Below are positions 51,000 through 61,696 of a stretch of DNA of 64,000 bases, piece by piece. This DNA comes from Haemonchus contortus. Lineage: Eukaryota; Nematoda; Chromadorea; Rhabditida; Trichostrongylidae. The stretch is from the NCBI GenBank assembly GCA_000469685.2, contig LS997567.1:14974200-15038199 (forward strand), written 5' to 3'. The notes beneath the pieces were generated by a model that saw only the letters and a program-made list of their open reading frames with translations, ran no database searches and was not told the DNA's origin. A program made the translations under genes and the position numbers. How positions within the stretch are numbered: the first letter of the stretch is position 1; each line of letters opens with the position of its first letter.

Positions 51000-52660
51000 A
51001 CTAAGAAATGTGGCCAAATATTAAATGCGGGCGAGATTTGCCCTCATAATTCTTACAGAACAGTTTTGCAACGTTTTGAAAAGCAGAGAGAGAACCTGGA
51101 AGAAATGTGGCCAAATATTAGATGTGGGCGGAGTTTGCTCTCATAATTCTGTACAGAACAGTTCTAAAACATGTCGTGAGAGACCAACTAAGAAATGAGG
51201 TCAAATGTCAGATGTGGGCGAGATTTGCCTTCATAATTCTGTACAAAACAGTTTTGCAACTTTTCGGAAAGCAGAGAGAGAACAGCGAAGAAATGTGGCC
51301 AACTATTAGATGTGGGCGAGGTTTGCCCTAATAATTTTGTATCAAACAGTTCTAAAACGTGCCAAGAGAGACCAACTAAGAAATGAGGTCAAATGTCAGA
51401 TGTGGGCGAGGTTTGCCCTAATAATTTTGTACAGAATAGTTCTAAAACGTGCCGTGAGAGACCAACCAAGAAATGTGGCCAAATATTAGATGTGGGCGAG
51501 GTTTGCCCTCATAATTCTGTACAGAACAGTTTTGCAACGTTTCGGAAAGCAGAGAGAGAACAGCGAAGAAAAGTGGCCAAATATTAGATGTGGGCGAAGT
51601 TTGCCCTCATAATTCTGTACAGAACAGTTTAGAAGGTGGGAAAAAGTAGTCAGGGATTGCCTAATAAGTGTGGCCAAATATTAGGTGTGGGCGAGGTTTG
51701 CCCTAATAATTTTGTGCAGAACAGTTCTTGAACGTGCCGTTAGAGCCCAACTAAGAAATGTGGTTAAATATCAAACGTAAGCGAGGTTTGCCCTGAGGTG
51801 GGCGAACTGATGTCATTATTCATAACTCCGTAACGAAAGTTCTAGAGCGTGAAAAGAAAAGGTTAAAGGTTACTCAAGAGAAGTGGTCTCATTGTCAATG
51901 TGATTGAGGTTCCCCTCATAATTCTGTACAAAACAGTTTTATAACGTTTTGATAAGCATAGAGAGAACAGTGAAGAAATGTGGCCAAATATTAGATGTGG
52001 GCGAAGTTTGCCCTCATAATTCTGTAGAGAACAATTTTGCAACGTTTCGGAAAGCAGAGAGAGAACAGCGAAGAAAAGTGGCCAAATATTAGATGTGGGC
52101 GAAGTTTGCCCTCATAATTCTGTACAGAACAGTTTAGAAGGTGGGAAAAAGTAGTCAGGGATTGCCTAATAAGTGTGGCCAAATATTAGGTGTGGGCGAG
52201 GTTTGCCCTAATAATTTTGTGCAGAACAGTTCTTGAACGTGCCGTTAGAGCCCAACTAAGAAATGTGGTTAAATATCAAACGTAAGCGAGGTTTGCCCTG
52301 AGGTGGGCGAACTGATGTCATTATTCATAACTCCGTAACGAAAGTTCTAGAGCGTGAAAAGAAAAGGTTAAAGGTTACTCAAGAGAAGTGGTCTCATTGT
52401 CAATGTGATTGAGGTTCCCCTCATAATTCTGTACAAAACAGTTTTATAACGTTTTGATAAGCATAGAGAGAACAGTGAAGAAATGTGGCCAAATATTAGA
52501 TGTGGGCGAAGTTTGCCCTCATAATTCTGTAGAGAACAATTTTGCAACGTTTTGAAAAGCAGAGAGAGAACAGCGAAGAAATGAGGTCAAATGTCAGATG
52601 TGGGTGAGGTTTCCCCTCATAATTCTGTACAGAACAGCTTTGCAACGTTGCCCAGGGGGG
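51000..52660. repeat. Satellite array 2 with 505-bp higher-order repeat
   Basis: The basic unit of 90-100 bases (GTGGCCAAATATTAGATGTG, TTTGCCCTCATAATTCTGTA, CAGAACAGTT) is the same satellite as array 1, in the same orientation. From about 51470 a 505-base block repeats at 51975 and again, in part, at 52480, with nearly identical sequence. The array ends in a G-rich stretch at 52650. Confidence 0.92.
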
Positions 52661-53111
52661 GGGGCGGCGGGTCGGCCCATTGACCATTGACTTCTGCCCT
52701 ATTCACAGTTGGGAATCAAAGTCAACGTGAGCAATAGTACCAAAATGCCGCCTACTCGCCCGTCGAACTGCACAAGTCCTCGCTAAGTAATTACAAACAT
52801 ATGTAACACTTCAAGTGTGGCCCTAGAGAAGGCCACACTTGAAGTCGCAGAGCTGGTCAGAACAAGAGAGCAAGGACGATTCTGAATTCAACACATCGTA
52901 CATCAGCTTTGAGGGATCTTTCATGTGATATAACGCGGGAATGAAGAAAATTTCTGATAAGACCACAAACTCCACCACGTTTCCTTCCATTCCGGTCTAC
53001 AAGGAACACACGTTACACTTTATTATGGAACCATTCATATTCGAATGCAGTAACTACACGAAATACATCGAAGGGTGTCGAACTCGTTTAGCAGGGGTAT
53101 AGTGCTGCTAC

Positions 53112-53420
53112 CTATCCCCAGAAGTTGTACAGGGCTTCACGTCGATCTCCAAATCGTTTTTTCCACGAGAACTCCTGCATGTAGTCTTCATATCGAGCGT
53201 TGTTAATGCCGTTGCGTCGCTTCTCCACTTCCTTGTATTTTTGCCAGAATGACTCAACATGCTGAGTATGTGCTCCAGTTCTGGGATCGACGAAGTTCGA
53301 CTGATGGCTGACCTGAAGGTGTCTGTATCTGAGGGGAGGGTGGAAATTTGAGAGTAAGCTTTCTAGCTTTCGCTGAATATGGTGATCCCAGGTCTTATGT
53401 ACTTCGTGATGAGACGCAGG
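53112..53420 (-). mobile_element. Merlin/IS1016-type transposase relic (C-terminal part)
   Basis: The minus-strand frame ends LQVSHQSNFVDPRTGAHTQ, HVESFWQKYKE and MQEFSWKKRFG. The NFVDPxTGAHTQxxES block with the later FxWR/K segment is the third-acidic-residue region of ISXO2-like (Merlin) transposases. The upstream half is low complexity and no ends were found. Confidence 0.75.
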
Positions 53421-53569
53421 AGAGTGGGGGCATCCCTCCTCCGAAGAATGGTGAAGGAAGCTCGACCGCTTCCCCTCTCGATGCCTCCGAAAGGCTCCCC
53501 CCCCCCGGTGCAAGTTTCAGGGAGAAATTTTCTGACCCATATCACCCCCCCCCTTTTGGGGTGTAATAG

Positions 53570-53870
53570 TGTAATAGTGCCAAATATTTACTAATTGTAC
53601 AATCCCTTGCAGCTCAGCTTTGAAAATGCTCCGCTGTGTAGCATTGCTAACTCCATCGGAGATGAAGGAAAGAAATAGTGGTAACTTATTTAAGCGCGTA
53701 GCACGCTGCGTATTAGGGCGAGATCTCGTACAACCTTGTGACACCGTATAACCGTTCACAGCAGCTACCTCACAAGCTAAACGCCGGGATTCGAGTCGTT
53801 CAGCTTCATCCCTGCAGACACTTGTTGCTGTTTTCAACATGTTGCTGACGACTGCACGCTCAACGGCACA
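53570..53870 (-). mobile_element. Penelope-like relic (RT C-terminal linker)
   Basis: MLKTATSVCRDEAERLESRR, LACEVAAVNGY and SFISDGVS align with MYKTATGVCTGEVEREVSRK, LASEIARLNGY and PFISDKIS of the 54-58 kb copies. It is joined to 53878-53925, a sequence also found after the element end at 41095-41150. Confidence 0.8.
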
Positions 53871-54055
53871 AGAATATCGTAATCATAAACAACAATACCG
53901 AGCTCAAAGCAAGGGAGAAGTTGGAGACTAATTGCAATTAGAATTTTAGCTGTAATTTTTTCCTCGGAAGTCAGTGCTTCTATTTCCATTTTTTCATTTT
54001 GAACTTGACTCAACGAGCTGCCGATCTTGGTGATGCAACACAAAATGTGATTATT

Positions 54056-56238
54056 CATAATGTTTTGATACTGCTTTGCCGTACAGGTTTGTTATGGCCG
54101 AACCGCTTTATTGGTCAACGTTTCGACTGAATCGTCGTCTTCAGGACCTGAAAATAGTTCGAAGCTCCTGATCTGTGACTTACCCGACCAAGCGCCTAAA
54201 CGCGCTAGGCTAGTTGCAACGACTCCCAGAAACTAAAATACGGAAAAGTTTCAGCAAAAAGACCAACCTTCTGCGGTTCCACCAGCGTTACGTCCCACTC
54301 TATGTGAACAACAAGGGACCATTGAAAATCGCAAGATAAGAACTGTGCGGGTGATCTCAAAGTCCACAAAAGGGAGTGAACGGCAAGAGTTCACTTGTTA
54401 TGGTCAAGCACTCATTTCGGTTGTTCAGGCCTGGATTTTTCGTGCGAATATGTAACGCTTCCAGTATCTTTCTGGCACCGATCTCATTCTCGTAGGCTAG
54501 GATTTTACATTCGATGTCGAAATCATTGCCTTGATGACCTTCGAGTCGGTGCCTCCCAAGTGGTGTGAATAGACTTCCACGCCTTTTTCCTGCCAGATGT
54601 TCTTTGACACGTATGCCCAGCATCCTTCCCGTCTCACCAATATATATTTCGCCACAGACTGAACACCGAATTTGGTAAACCGTCCCTCGCTGTGCGCAAT
54701 CTCCGACTTTTCCAAACGGACAAATGACGCAGTTATCCGTAGAACATGCACAGTCGTAAAGTCTATTGCGGATTAGTTGACGTTTGATATTGTCGCCTGG
54801 TAAGTTTATCAGGACAACATTATCGGCTAAATCCGCGTGTGCTATGCACTGCCTGATTTCTGCGCTAATTTTGTCCGATATGAAAGGAATCCGGAGATAC
54901 ACCATATTCTCAGGATTCCCTGGAAAATGCCTTTTCGAGCCTGATCTTCCGTGTTGTGCCCCATAACCATTCAACCTTGCTATCTCAGATGCTAGTTTCC
55001 GTGACACCTCTCGTTCCACTTCGCCTGTACAAACTCCTGTCGCTGTTTTGTACATATTACGAATAACTGCACATTTCACAGCTCCAGGGTGGGCAGACTT
55101 TGCGTGGAGTAAAATGTTCTTCGAGCTGTTTTTCCGATACCACTTCACATTATACCTTCCACTTGCATTGTTTATCTGCGTATTTAGATAAGGAAGCCAG
55201 CCTGCATGCGGAACTTCTCTCGTGAACTTGATGTACTGTGATTGTCGGTTAAGAAGGTCAAATAATTCATCCATCTCGTGCTGCGTTGATGTAATTACGC
55301 AGCAGTCATCGATATACCGACAGAACAAAGTAGGCATGCGCGCTATAACTGGTCTTTCTATTCTGCTCATAAAACAGATAGCCAGAACCGGTGCTAGCCG
55401 CTGATCCATGGCAAGTCTTCGATTTTGGGAGAAGTATTGCCCGCTGCACTTGAAAATATTACAATTAAGGCATTCCTTAATAAGAGCCATAATGTGAACC
55501 TTGCTCAGTCCGAACGTCACCACTTCTGCTTCATGCTCACCCAGCATTTCAGAAACTGCTTGGAGAGCTTCGTCGTTGTTCACGCTCGTATAAAGCGCGG
55601 TTACATCGAACGACTCTATTACGCAGTTTTCTTGAAGCTTACACGAACGCAAGCGGTCAAGAAATTCGTTGGTGTTAGGCAAATGAGAAGGTACGTATCG
55701 GAGGAGCTGACCAACAATTTATTGAGGAACCAGGAAATGCGATCCGGTGGTCCTCCCACACAGCTAATGATGGGTCTGATTTTGTAATCACTAGCATTAA
55801 CCGAGCTTTCACCTCCGTTGGACAACTTGTGAGTTTTGATCAGGCTATAGAAAACCGGACATGAGGGAGTGTCCAACTTCAACCTTCAAGAACTCCTGAT
55901 GAGAGTACTCGAAATTTAACGTCTTCTACGGTAGAGGGTTCTGGTTCGCTATAGAACGAACGTGGGAAAGGAATAGGCGTCAGCATAGACTGCTAAGATT
56001 CCGTTTCATTGCGCCGAGGCTCTCTGCGCACTGCATTCGTTCTGAGCTGATCTCTAAGCTGATGAAGCCCTGTCACCACTTGGCGATACGTGGAAGGTCT
56101 TATTCCTTGGGCAATTGAAAATGATGGCCCAAGACTAAGCAAATCCAAAGCCTTTTCCGATATTGGTGCCTTGCCAATAACGGTGACTCTCGCCTGATTT
56201 TGTGGGTTTTCCATTCTTAGAGTGGTTGTGCCTTCATA
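54056..56238 (-). mobile_element. Penelope-like element, left arm of a large palindrome
   Basis: It is the inverted copy of 56346-58827, nearly identical base for base but lacking about 299 bases (the region matching 56699-56997). It carries the same disabling frameshift before the RT core as the right arm. The outer end (54056) has the element terminus with the hammerhead-like motif at 54116-54144. The inner end stops at 56238, leaving a 107-base spacer. Confidence 0.92.
54357..55682 (-). CDS. Penelope reverse transcriptase-GIY-YIG endonuclease, left copy (3' part of ORF)
   Basis: The open frame has 441 codons. The RT fingers/palm run from ESFDVTALYTSV to FCRYIDDCCVI (catalytic IDD), followed by the thumb/linker, then a Cys-rich stretch (DCACSTDNCVICPFG), and GIY-YIG from TVYQIRCSVCGEIYIGETGR to KNPGLNNRNE. 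In a functional element the frame would begin several hundred codons earlier, but a frameshift near residue 1 separates the N-terminal part. It differs from the right copy at about two residues. Confidence 0.85.
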   Translation of the reverse strand: MPNTNEFLDRLRSCKLQENCVIESFDVTALYTSVNNDEALQAVSEMLGEHEAEVVTFGLSKVHIMALIKECLNCNIFKCSGQYFSQNRRLAMDQRLAPVLAICFMSRIERPVIARMPTLFCRYIDDCCVITSTQHEMDELFDLLNRQSQYIKFTREVPHAGWLPYLNTQINNASGRYNVKWYRKNSSKNILLHAKSAHPGAVKCAVIRNMYKTATGVCTGEVEREVSRKLASEIARLNGYGAQHGRSGSKRHFPGNPENMVYLRIPFISDKISAEIRQCIAHADLADNVVLINLPGDNIKRQLIRNRLYDCACSTDNCVICPFGKVGDCAQRGTVYQIRCSVCGEIYIGETGRMLGIRVKEHLAGKRRGSLFTPLGRHRLEGHQGNDFDIECKILAYENEIGARKILEALHIRTKNPGLNNRNECLTITSELLPFTPFCGL

Positions 56239-57200
56239 TTCGATCTAGGGCAAAAACAACTCTATGTGCCAAGTACAATGCCCTGAGGAGCGAGAAACAC
56301 GGAAAGGGTTCCAGTAATGAGGCCACCTCTTCTACGACCCACCGGTATGAAGGCACAACCACTCTAAGAATGAGCAACCCACAAAATCAGGCGAGAGTCA
56401 CCGTTATTGACAAGGCACCAATATCGGAAAAGGCTTTGGATTTGCTTAATCTTGAGCCATCATTTTCAATTGCCCAAGGAATAAGACCTTCCACGTATCG
56501 CCAAGTGGTGACAGGGCTTCATCAGCTTAGAGATCAGCTCAGAACGAATGCAGTGCGCAGAGAGCCTCGGCGCAATGAAACGGAATCTGAGCAGTCTATG
56601 CTGACGCCTATTCCTTTCCCACGTTCGTTCTATAGCGAACCAGAACCCTCTCCCGTAGAAGACGTTAAATTTCGAGTACTCTCATCAGGAGTTCTTGAAG
56701 TTTTCAAAAGACATATGCGTGAGAGGTTCTCAAACCTTACGAACGCACAGTGGGAAGGGTTGCGAGAAATACGGAAGCGCGTAGCAGACGGTGAAATCCG
56801 TCTTTCCGTAAGCGACAAGGGAGGAGAGTTCGTGGTTTCCGCGTTCCCTGGATTAGGAGATCACGAAACTCCACCTCAACGATACTTCTGTTTACTGTGG
56901 CTCTACGGAAAAGGCGTTCCTCACCCAGTGTCACAGGCTGAATGCTTTATGGGTATCTATTGGAAAGATAGCAAAGTTGGACAATAGATTGATCAAAAGG
57001 TTGAAGTTGGACACTCCCTCATGTCCGGTTTTCTATAGCCTGATCAAAACTCACAAGTTGTCCAACGGAGGTGAAAGCTCGGTTAATGCTAGTGATTACA
57101 AAATCAGACCCATCATTAGCTGTGTGGGAGGACCACCGGATCGCATTTCCTGGTTCCTCAATAAATTGTTGGTCAGCTCCTCCGATACGTACCTTCTCAT

Positions 57201-58526
57201 TTGCCTAACACCAACGAATTTCTTGACCGCTTGCGTTCGTGTAAGCTTCAAGAAAACTGCGTAATAGAGTCGTTCGATGTAACCGCGCTTTATACGAGCG
57301 TGAACAACGACGAAGCTCTCCAAGCAGTTTCTGAAATGCTGGGTGAGCATGAAGCAGAAGTGGTGACGTTCGGACTGAGCAAGGTTCACATTATGGCTCT
57401 TATTAAGGAATGCCTTAATTGTAATATTTTCAAGTGCAGCGGGCAATACTTCTCCCAAAATCGAAGACTTGCCATGGATCAGCGGCTAGCACCGGTTCTG
57501 GCTATCTGTTTTATGAGCAGAATAGAAAGACCAGTTATAGCGCGCATGCCTACTTTGTTCTGTCGGTATATCGATGACTGCTGCGTAATTACATCAACGC
57601 AGCACGAGATGGATGAATTATTTGACCTTCTTAACCGACAATCACAGTACATCAAGTTCACGAGAGAAGTTCCGCATGCAGGCTGGCTTCCTTATCTAAA
57701 TACGCAGATAAACATTGCAAGTGGAAGGTATAATGTGAAGTGGTATCGGAAAAACAGCTCGAAGAACATTTTACTCCACGCAAAGTCTGCCCACCCTGGA
57801 GCTGTGAAATGTGCAGTTATTCGTAATATGTACAAAACAGCGACAGGAGTTTGTACAGGCGAAGTGGAACGAGAGGTGTCACGGAAACTAGCATCTGAGA
57901 TAGCAAGGTTGAATGGTTATGGGGCACAACACGGAAGATCAGGCTCGAAAAGGCATTTTCCAGGGAATCCTGAGAATATGGTGTATCTCCGGATTCCTTT
58001 CATATCGGACAAAATTAGCGCAGAAATCAGGCAGTGCATAGCACACGCGGATTTAGCCGATAATGTTGTCCTGATAAACTTACCAGGCGACAATATCAAA
58101 CGTCAACTAATCCGCAATAGACTTTACGACTGTGCATGTTCTACGGATAATTGCGTCATTTGTCCGTTTGGAAAAGTCGGAGATTGCGCACAGCGAGGGA
58201 CGGTTTACCAAATTCGGTGTTCAGTCTGTGGCGAAATATATATTGGTGAGACGGGAAGGATGCTGGGCATACGTGTCAAAGAACATCTGGCAGGAAAAAG
58301 GCGTGGAAGTCTATTTACACCACTTGGGAGGCACCGACTCGAAGGTCATCAAGGCAATGATTTCGACATCGAATGTAAAATCCTAGCCTACGAGAATGAG
58401 ATCGGTGCCAGAAAGATACTGGAAGCGTTACATATTCGCACGAAAAATCCAGGCCTGAACAACCGAAATGAGTGCTTGACCATAACAAGTGAACTCTTGC
58501 CGTTCATTCCCTTTTGTGGACTTTGA
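57201..58526 (+). CDS. Penelope reverse transcriptase-GIY-YIG endonuclease, right copy (3' part of ORF)
   Basis: The domain order is the same as in the left copy: RT with YIDD near residues 117-120, linker, Cys-rich CxxC-type stretch near 315-325, and GIY-YIG near 335-430 (YQI...YIGETG...R...E). In this family the RT is thought to be primed at a nick made by the GIY-YIG domain. The frame is open to 58526 but lacks the N-terminal part because of the upstream frameshifts. The N-terminal fragments are preserved in other frames at 56371-57264. Confidence 0.88.
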   Translation: MPNTNEFLDRLRSCKLQENCVIESFDVTALYTSVNNDEALQAVSEMLGEHEAEVVTFGLSKVHIMALIKECLNCNIFKCSGQYFSQNRRLAMDQRLAPVLAICFMSRIERPVIARMPTLFCRYIDDCCVITSTQHEMDELFDLLNRQSQYIKFTREVPHAGWLPYLNTQINIASGRYNVKWYRKNSSKNILLHAKSAHPGAVKCAVIRNMYKTATGVCTGEVEREVSRKLASEIARLNGYGAQHGRSGSKRHFPGNPENMVYLRIPFISDKISAEIRQCIAHADLADNVVLINLPGDNIKRQLIRNRLYDCACSTDNCVICPFGKVGDCAQRGTVYQIRCSVCGEIYIGETGRMLGIRVKEHLAGKRRGSLFTPLGRHRLEGHQGNDFDIECKILAYENEIGARKILEALHIRTKNPGLNNRNECLTITSELLPFIPFCGL

Positions 58527-58738
58527 GATCACTCATACAGTTCTTATCTTGCGATTTTCAATGGTCCCTTGTTGTTCATATAGAGTGGGACGTAACGCTG
58601 GTGGAACCGCAGAAGGTTGGTCTTTTTGCTGAAACCTTTCCGTATTTTAGTTTCTGGGAGTCGTTGCAACTAGCCTAGCGCGTTTAGGCGCTTGGTCGGG
58701 TAAGTCACAGATCAGGAGCTTCGAACTATTTTCAGGTC

Positions 58739-58767
58739 CTGAAGACGACGATTCAGTCGAAACGTTG
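58739..58767 (+). ncRNA. Hammerhead-ribozyme-like core in Penelope terminus
   Basis: CTGAAGACGACGATTCAGTC followed by GAAACGTTG fits the hammerhead pattern CUGANGA - stem II - GAAA, with one extra base before stem II (GAC/GUC pairing). Penelope-like elements of several animals are known to carry hammerhead motifs in their terminal repeats. Inverted or related copies are at 54116-54144 (-), 40106-40134 (-), 41005-41035 (+) and 37500-37528 (-). A clear stem III and cleavage site could not be drawn. Confidence 0.35.
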
Positions 58768-59269
58768 ACCAATAAAGCGGTTCGGCCATAACAAACCTGT
58801 ACGGCAAAGCAGTATCAAAACATTATGTAAAATGCTCAGGTTTCAAGAAGACCGAACATGGAAGTTATGATTATTCACTTCAAACTGCTTTTTTAGTATC
58901 AGCTGCTATGTTAACTTCCTGCCGAAATTTACTCCCGAAATTGAATCTAACTAATATCAAGCCTAGAAAAAGATTTTACAACAACAGTTGTAATTCTAAG
59001 CCAAAAGGGTCACCAGCTCACGCAGCTGTTCCCTACTTTTTGTGTTAACAATGTCATACTGATGTCTGCTATTCCGCCTTTCTGCAGCTCAAAAACTTAT
59101 AAGTAATGGGCTCATATCGAGCGTATAAATCGGCACTGATTGAAATCGGTTGATCATTATCGATCGCTATAATTACAGCTGTGCTACCACCATATCTCTT
59201 CAACCTACTTGTAGTTTGAACACGTCAAAATAGAAGTTAGAAGTTGTAAGCAAATCGTCAACTGTCTAA

Positions 59270-59460
59270 CAGATAAATATGAATCGGTCTGTCAGAAGAG
59301 CGCGGAGAGCGTTTGGGTAGATCCTCGAGAAAATCGAAGGAGTAGTGAAGAAGACAAAAAACATCTGGCTACGCGCTCACCTTTTCGACACTGCCGTTTT
59401 CCTGCTTTGTCGTATGCCTCAGAGGCTTGGACAGGACAAAAAGCAGGATTAACATGCAAC
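59270..59460 (+). mobile_element. RTE-like 3' fragment
   Basis: The + strand reading VVKKTKNIWLRAHLFDTAV is a near match to the C-terminal part of RTE-type polymerases in this window's families (from memory VVKKTKN.RLRAHLF..TVLPAL). Just upstream RRARRAFG matches the RRRAAWGA segment. A stop and a frameshift are present. The extent beyond 59460 is unclear. Confidence 0.7.
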
Positions 59461-59834
59461 CAGCGTCATTAAAGGCCCAGCTCACGATAATAATGGTCTC
59501 TGATAGCTGCTTGTGGGAATATTCAGTGGCCTCCAAGGTTAATAGTGAGAACACTGCCGACTCCAAAAACTCAACAGCTAGGGCATAGTGGGAGCCCCAT
59601 AAAAGGGTCGCCAGGATGCCCCGCCACTCGATCGATGTCACGTCAGGCGAGTGTGCAAGCGATAAAGATTACCATATTATATCCAGGACCAATACACAAT
59701 CACATACCGCTGAGTGATAAGGCTATGTTTTTCTTCCTTTCTGTGATGCTCCGTTATTCTTTTTGCTGCTGCGATACTTTATTTAATTTCCTATTCCAAT
59801 AGGCCTGAAGAAGGCCCCACCTGACTCATCTGTT

Positions 59835-60870
59835 TGGCTCTAGAAGAAGGCTTTGCGGGCAGACGGAGTTGGAATTTCAAAGCATATGCTCCCCTCGTGC
59901 CCGTCAAGTATACAGCACGCGCATGCTGCTGGGACTATCCCTTTATTCGAGAGCAGTTGTGATGTGTATCGTTCCTTATCCTTGGCTAGCATATCTTGTA
60001 GCCTTTCTTCTTCTGTGATAATGTCATCTATGATGTTGAGCCATAGATCCGAGGCTAAACGAGATTCCTTGCCTTTGTGCGAGTCTTGGCTATTCCTGAG
60101 GGATGTTCCAAACTTCATACAACGTTTCGCGGGTGCTTTCTCAGCTCTTTTGTGAAACTTTTGGAGGAACGTATGTACGGCTAGATAATTGTCCAAACGC
60201 TCCCCATGGCCTAGAAGCTGGGCCGCGATTGCTAATAAGTTTTCGAAAACTTACCGCTGATCCATTGTTCGTGCACCACGTGTAGTGCAAAGGTCCAAGT
60301 TTCTGTGCAACTCCAGAATTATGCCATACTTGTGACCATATCTTTTTATTAAATGATCTATGGCTTGTGGTAGCTTACCACAGAAACCTGGAACCTGGAT
60401 ATCAACTACCTCGCTTCGCCCGTGAGTGATAATAACAGTTAGTTATACTTTTGCAAATCTGCTAGTTGTAGATTGTGCTGGTTCGCTAGGACTTTCGCCC
60501 ACTAGTTATTCCAATCCAACCGCTTTCTGCTAAAGCATGGAATGGGTATCTCCAGAAGTTTGCTGATTGATGAAGTACTGGAAACTGTCTCCTGCACTAC
60601 TGAGCCTTGGCTGTCTTCCACCGCGCCTCTGAAGTTAGGATCCATGTAGTTTTCCAAGGCCCTTGATAGTTGTGTCTTGTATGTGCTCAGCTTGATAACC
60701 ATAGCATTCGCTGAACCCACATACTTATCGAACTTTTCGACATCTTCTACTGAGTGCTCCTCAAGGTCTTCGAGAGCCTCCCCCAGCTCGTCAAGTGAGT
60801 ATTCTATGGTCTTTACGCCTCCTTTGCATATTTTTGGTCCAACTCGTACAACTTTGACTCGCTTCGGCAC
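59835..60870 (-). mobile_element. BEL/Pao retrotransposon gag relic
   Basis: Minus strand: from 60870 KVVRVGPKICKGGVKTIEYS, HSVEDVEKFDKYV and KLSTYKTQLSRALENYMD, then LEIPIPCFSRKRLDW. After frameshifts ENLLAIAAQLLGHGERLDNY and IIDDIITEEERLQDMLAKDK follow, then a zinc-knuckle-like CACCILDGHEGSIC before TPSARKAFF. This is the order of a BEL gag. Stops and a lost central part disable it, and no LTR or pol was found. Confidence 0.82.
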
Positions 60871-61372
60871 TTCAATTTCGGTTGGATGCGTAAGTAAGCT
60901 CTCGCTTCCCGTGAGCCACTTCCCGGAAGATATGTCTTATTAACGAGGCGATTTTCACACCACCTCTTTATTGCGGCAGGACCAGTAAGGTTTAAGATAA
61001 ATTGAAAGACACCTCTGTCTATGATAGTCAATGACGCTGGAAATCTCGTGCTCGTGCTCAGCAAATAGACGGCGACGTAATCGTAAATGAAGAAAACTAG
61101 TAGAGCAATACCTGTCGAGTGACCTATGTATATACCAGTGAGCTACGCAGGCTCATGCGTGCACCACATGTCCACAACCGCTCATCTACGATCTTACTCG
61201 AGAAGAGCAGTAAAACATTTTCATGTTCCGTATAGACGACAGCGCTTTACCAAAAATCACCCTTATACTTCATTTCTGGAAATCGCGCATTAGAGTTAAG
61301 CACTCAAGAGCAAAATATCCTCTCAAGGGCGTAGCTGTTTAACATTTATATTGAAAATGTCGTTCTAGTTTG

Positions 61373-61490
61373 TTTGTGGGAAATTGCCTGACTTGTACAT
61401 TGGCCTGTCACCGCAAGTCATTGCGACCAATACGATTCTGAATGGAAGTCGAAAGTCAGAGTGTTCGATGATGCCTGATACCAACAGATG
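61373..61490 (+). mobile_element. SINE 3' fragment, copy 3
   Basis: CTTGTACATTGGCC, CCGCAAGTCATTG and ACGATTCTGAATGGAAGTCG match the 3' halves of the SINEs at 27.3 and 31.9 kb. The tRNA-like head is missing. Confidence 0.6.
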
Positions 61491-61554
61491 CCCATGTAAA
61501 ACGTTTTCTACCCTACATTCTCTCTTTTCTAAAAAAATTGTAAGCGTGTGTTCT

Positions 61555-61680
61555 ACTTCCCCACCGCGCTCGCGTGATCTCCACGCTCTTGATCGTGCCT
61601 ACGCGACTTTTGCGAGGACACACAAACGGGCATACAAACAGACACGCAAAGTTAGCGGTTTATATATAAAGAGGATAGAA
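61555..61680. repeat. Dispersed repeat copy, inverted relative to 26.0 kb
   Basis: CACCGCGCTC, GATCGTGCCTACGCGACTTT, CGGGCATACAAACAGAC, GCAAAGTTAGC and TTTATATATA are the reverse complement of the 26040-26150 copy, with some changes. Confidence 0.75.
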
Positions 61681-61696
61681 GACAGCTTACATATAC

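Larger units (their letters stand above)
56346..58827 (+). mobile_element. Penelope-like element, right arm of a large palindrome
   Basis: This is the fuller copy. An N-terminal part from 56371 (VTVIDKAPISEKALDLL, SNLTNAQWEGLREI, SDKGGEFVV) is followed by a frameshift near 56840 and a TAG. Frame 2 (DTPSCPVFYSLIKTHKL, GGPPDRISWFLNKL) leads to a second frameshift near 57170, then the 441-codon RT/GIY-YIG frame. The 3' non-coding end runs from 58527 to 58827 with the hammerhead-like motif. The element is not functional. Confidence 0.92.

Noticed and set aside
48745..52660. CRISPR-like impression of regularly spaced repeats
   Set aside because: The units are contiguous ~96-base satellite monomers without unique spacers, in a eukaryotic sequence.
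51486..52687. Three repeated ~63-codon minus-strand frames
   Set aside because: They are the same satellite block read at a 505-base interval, not a gene family.
55425..55787. 120-codon frame antisense to the Penelope RT, and its twin at 57096-57458
   Set aside because: They are shadows of the RT coding strand, duplicated with the palindrome.
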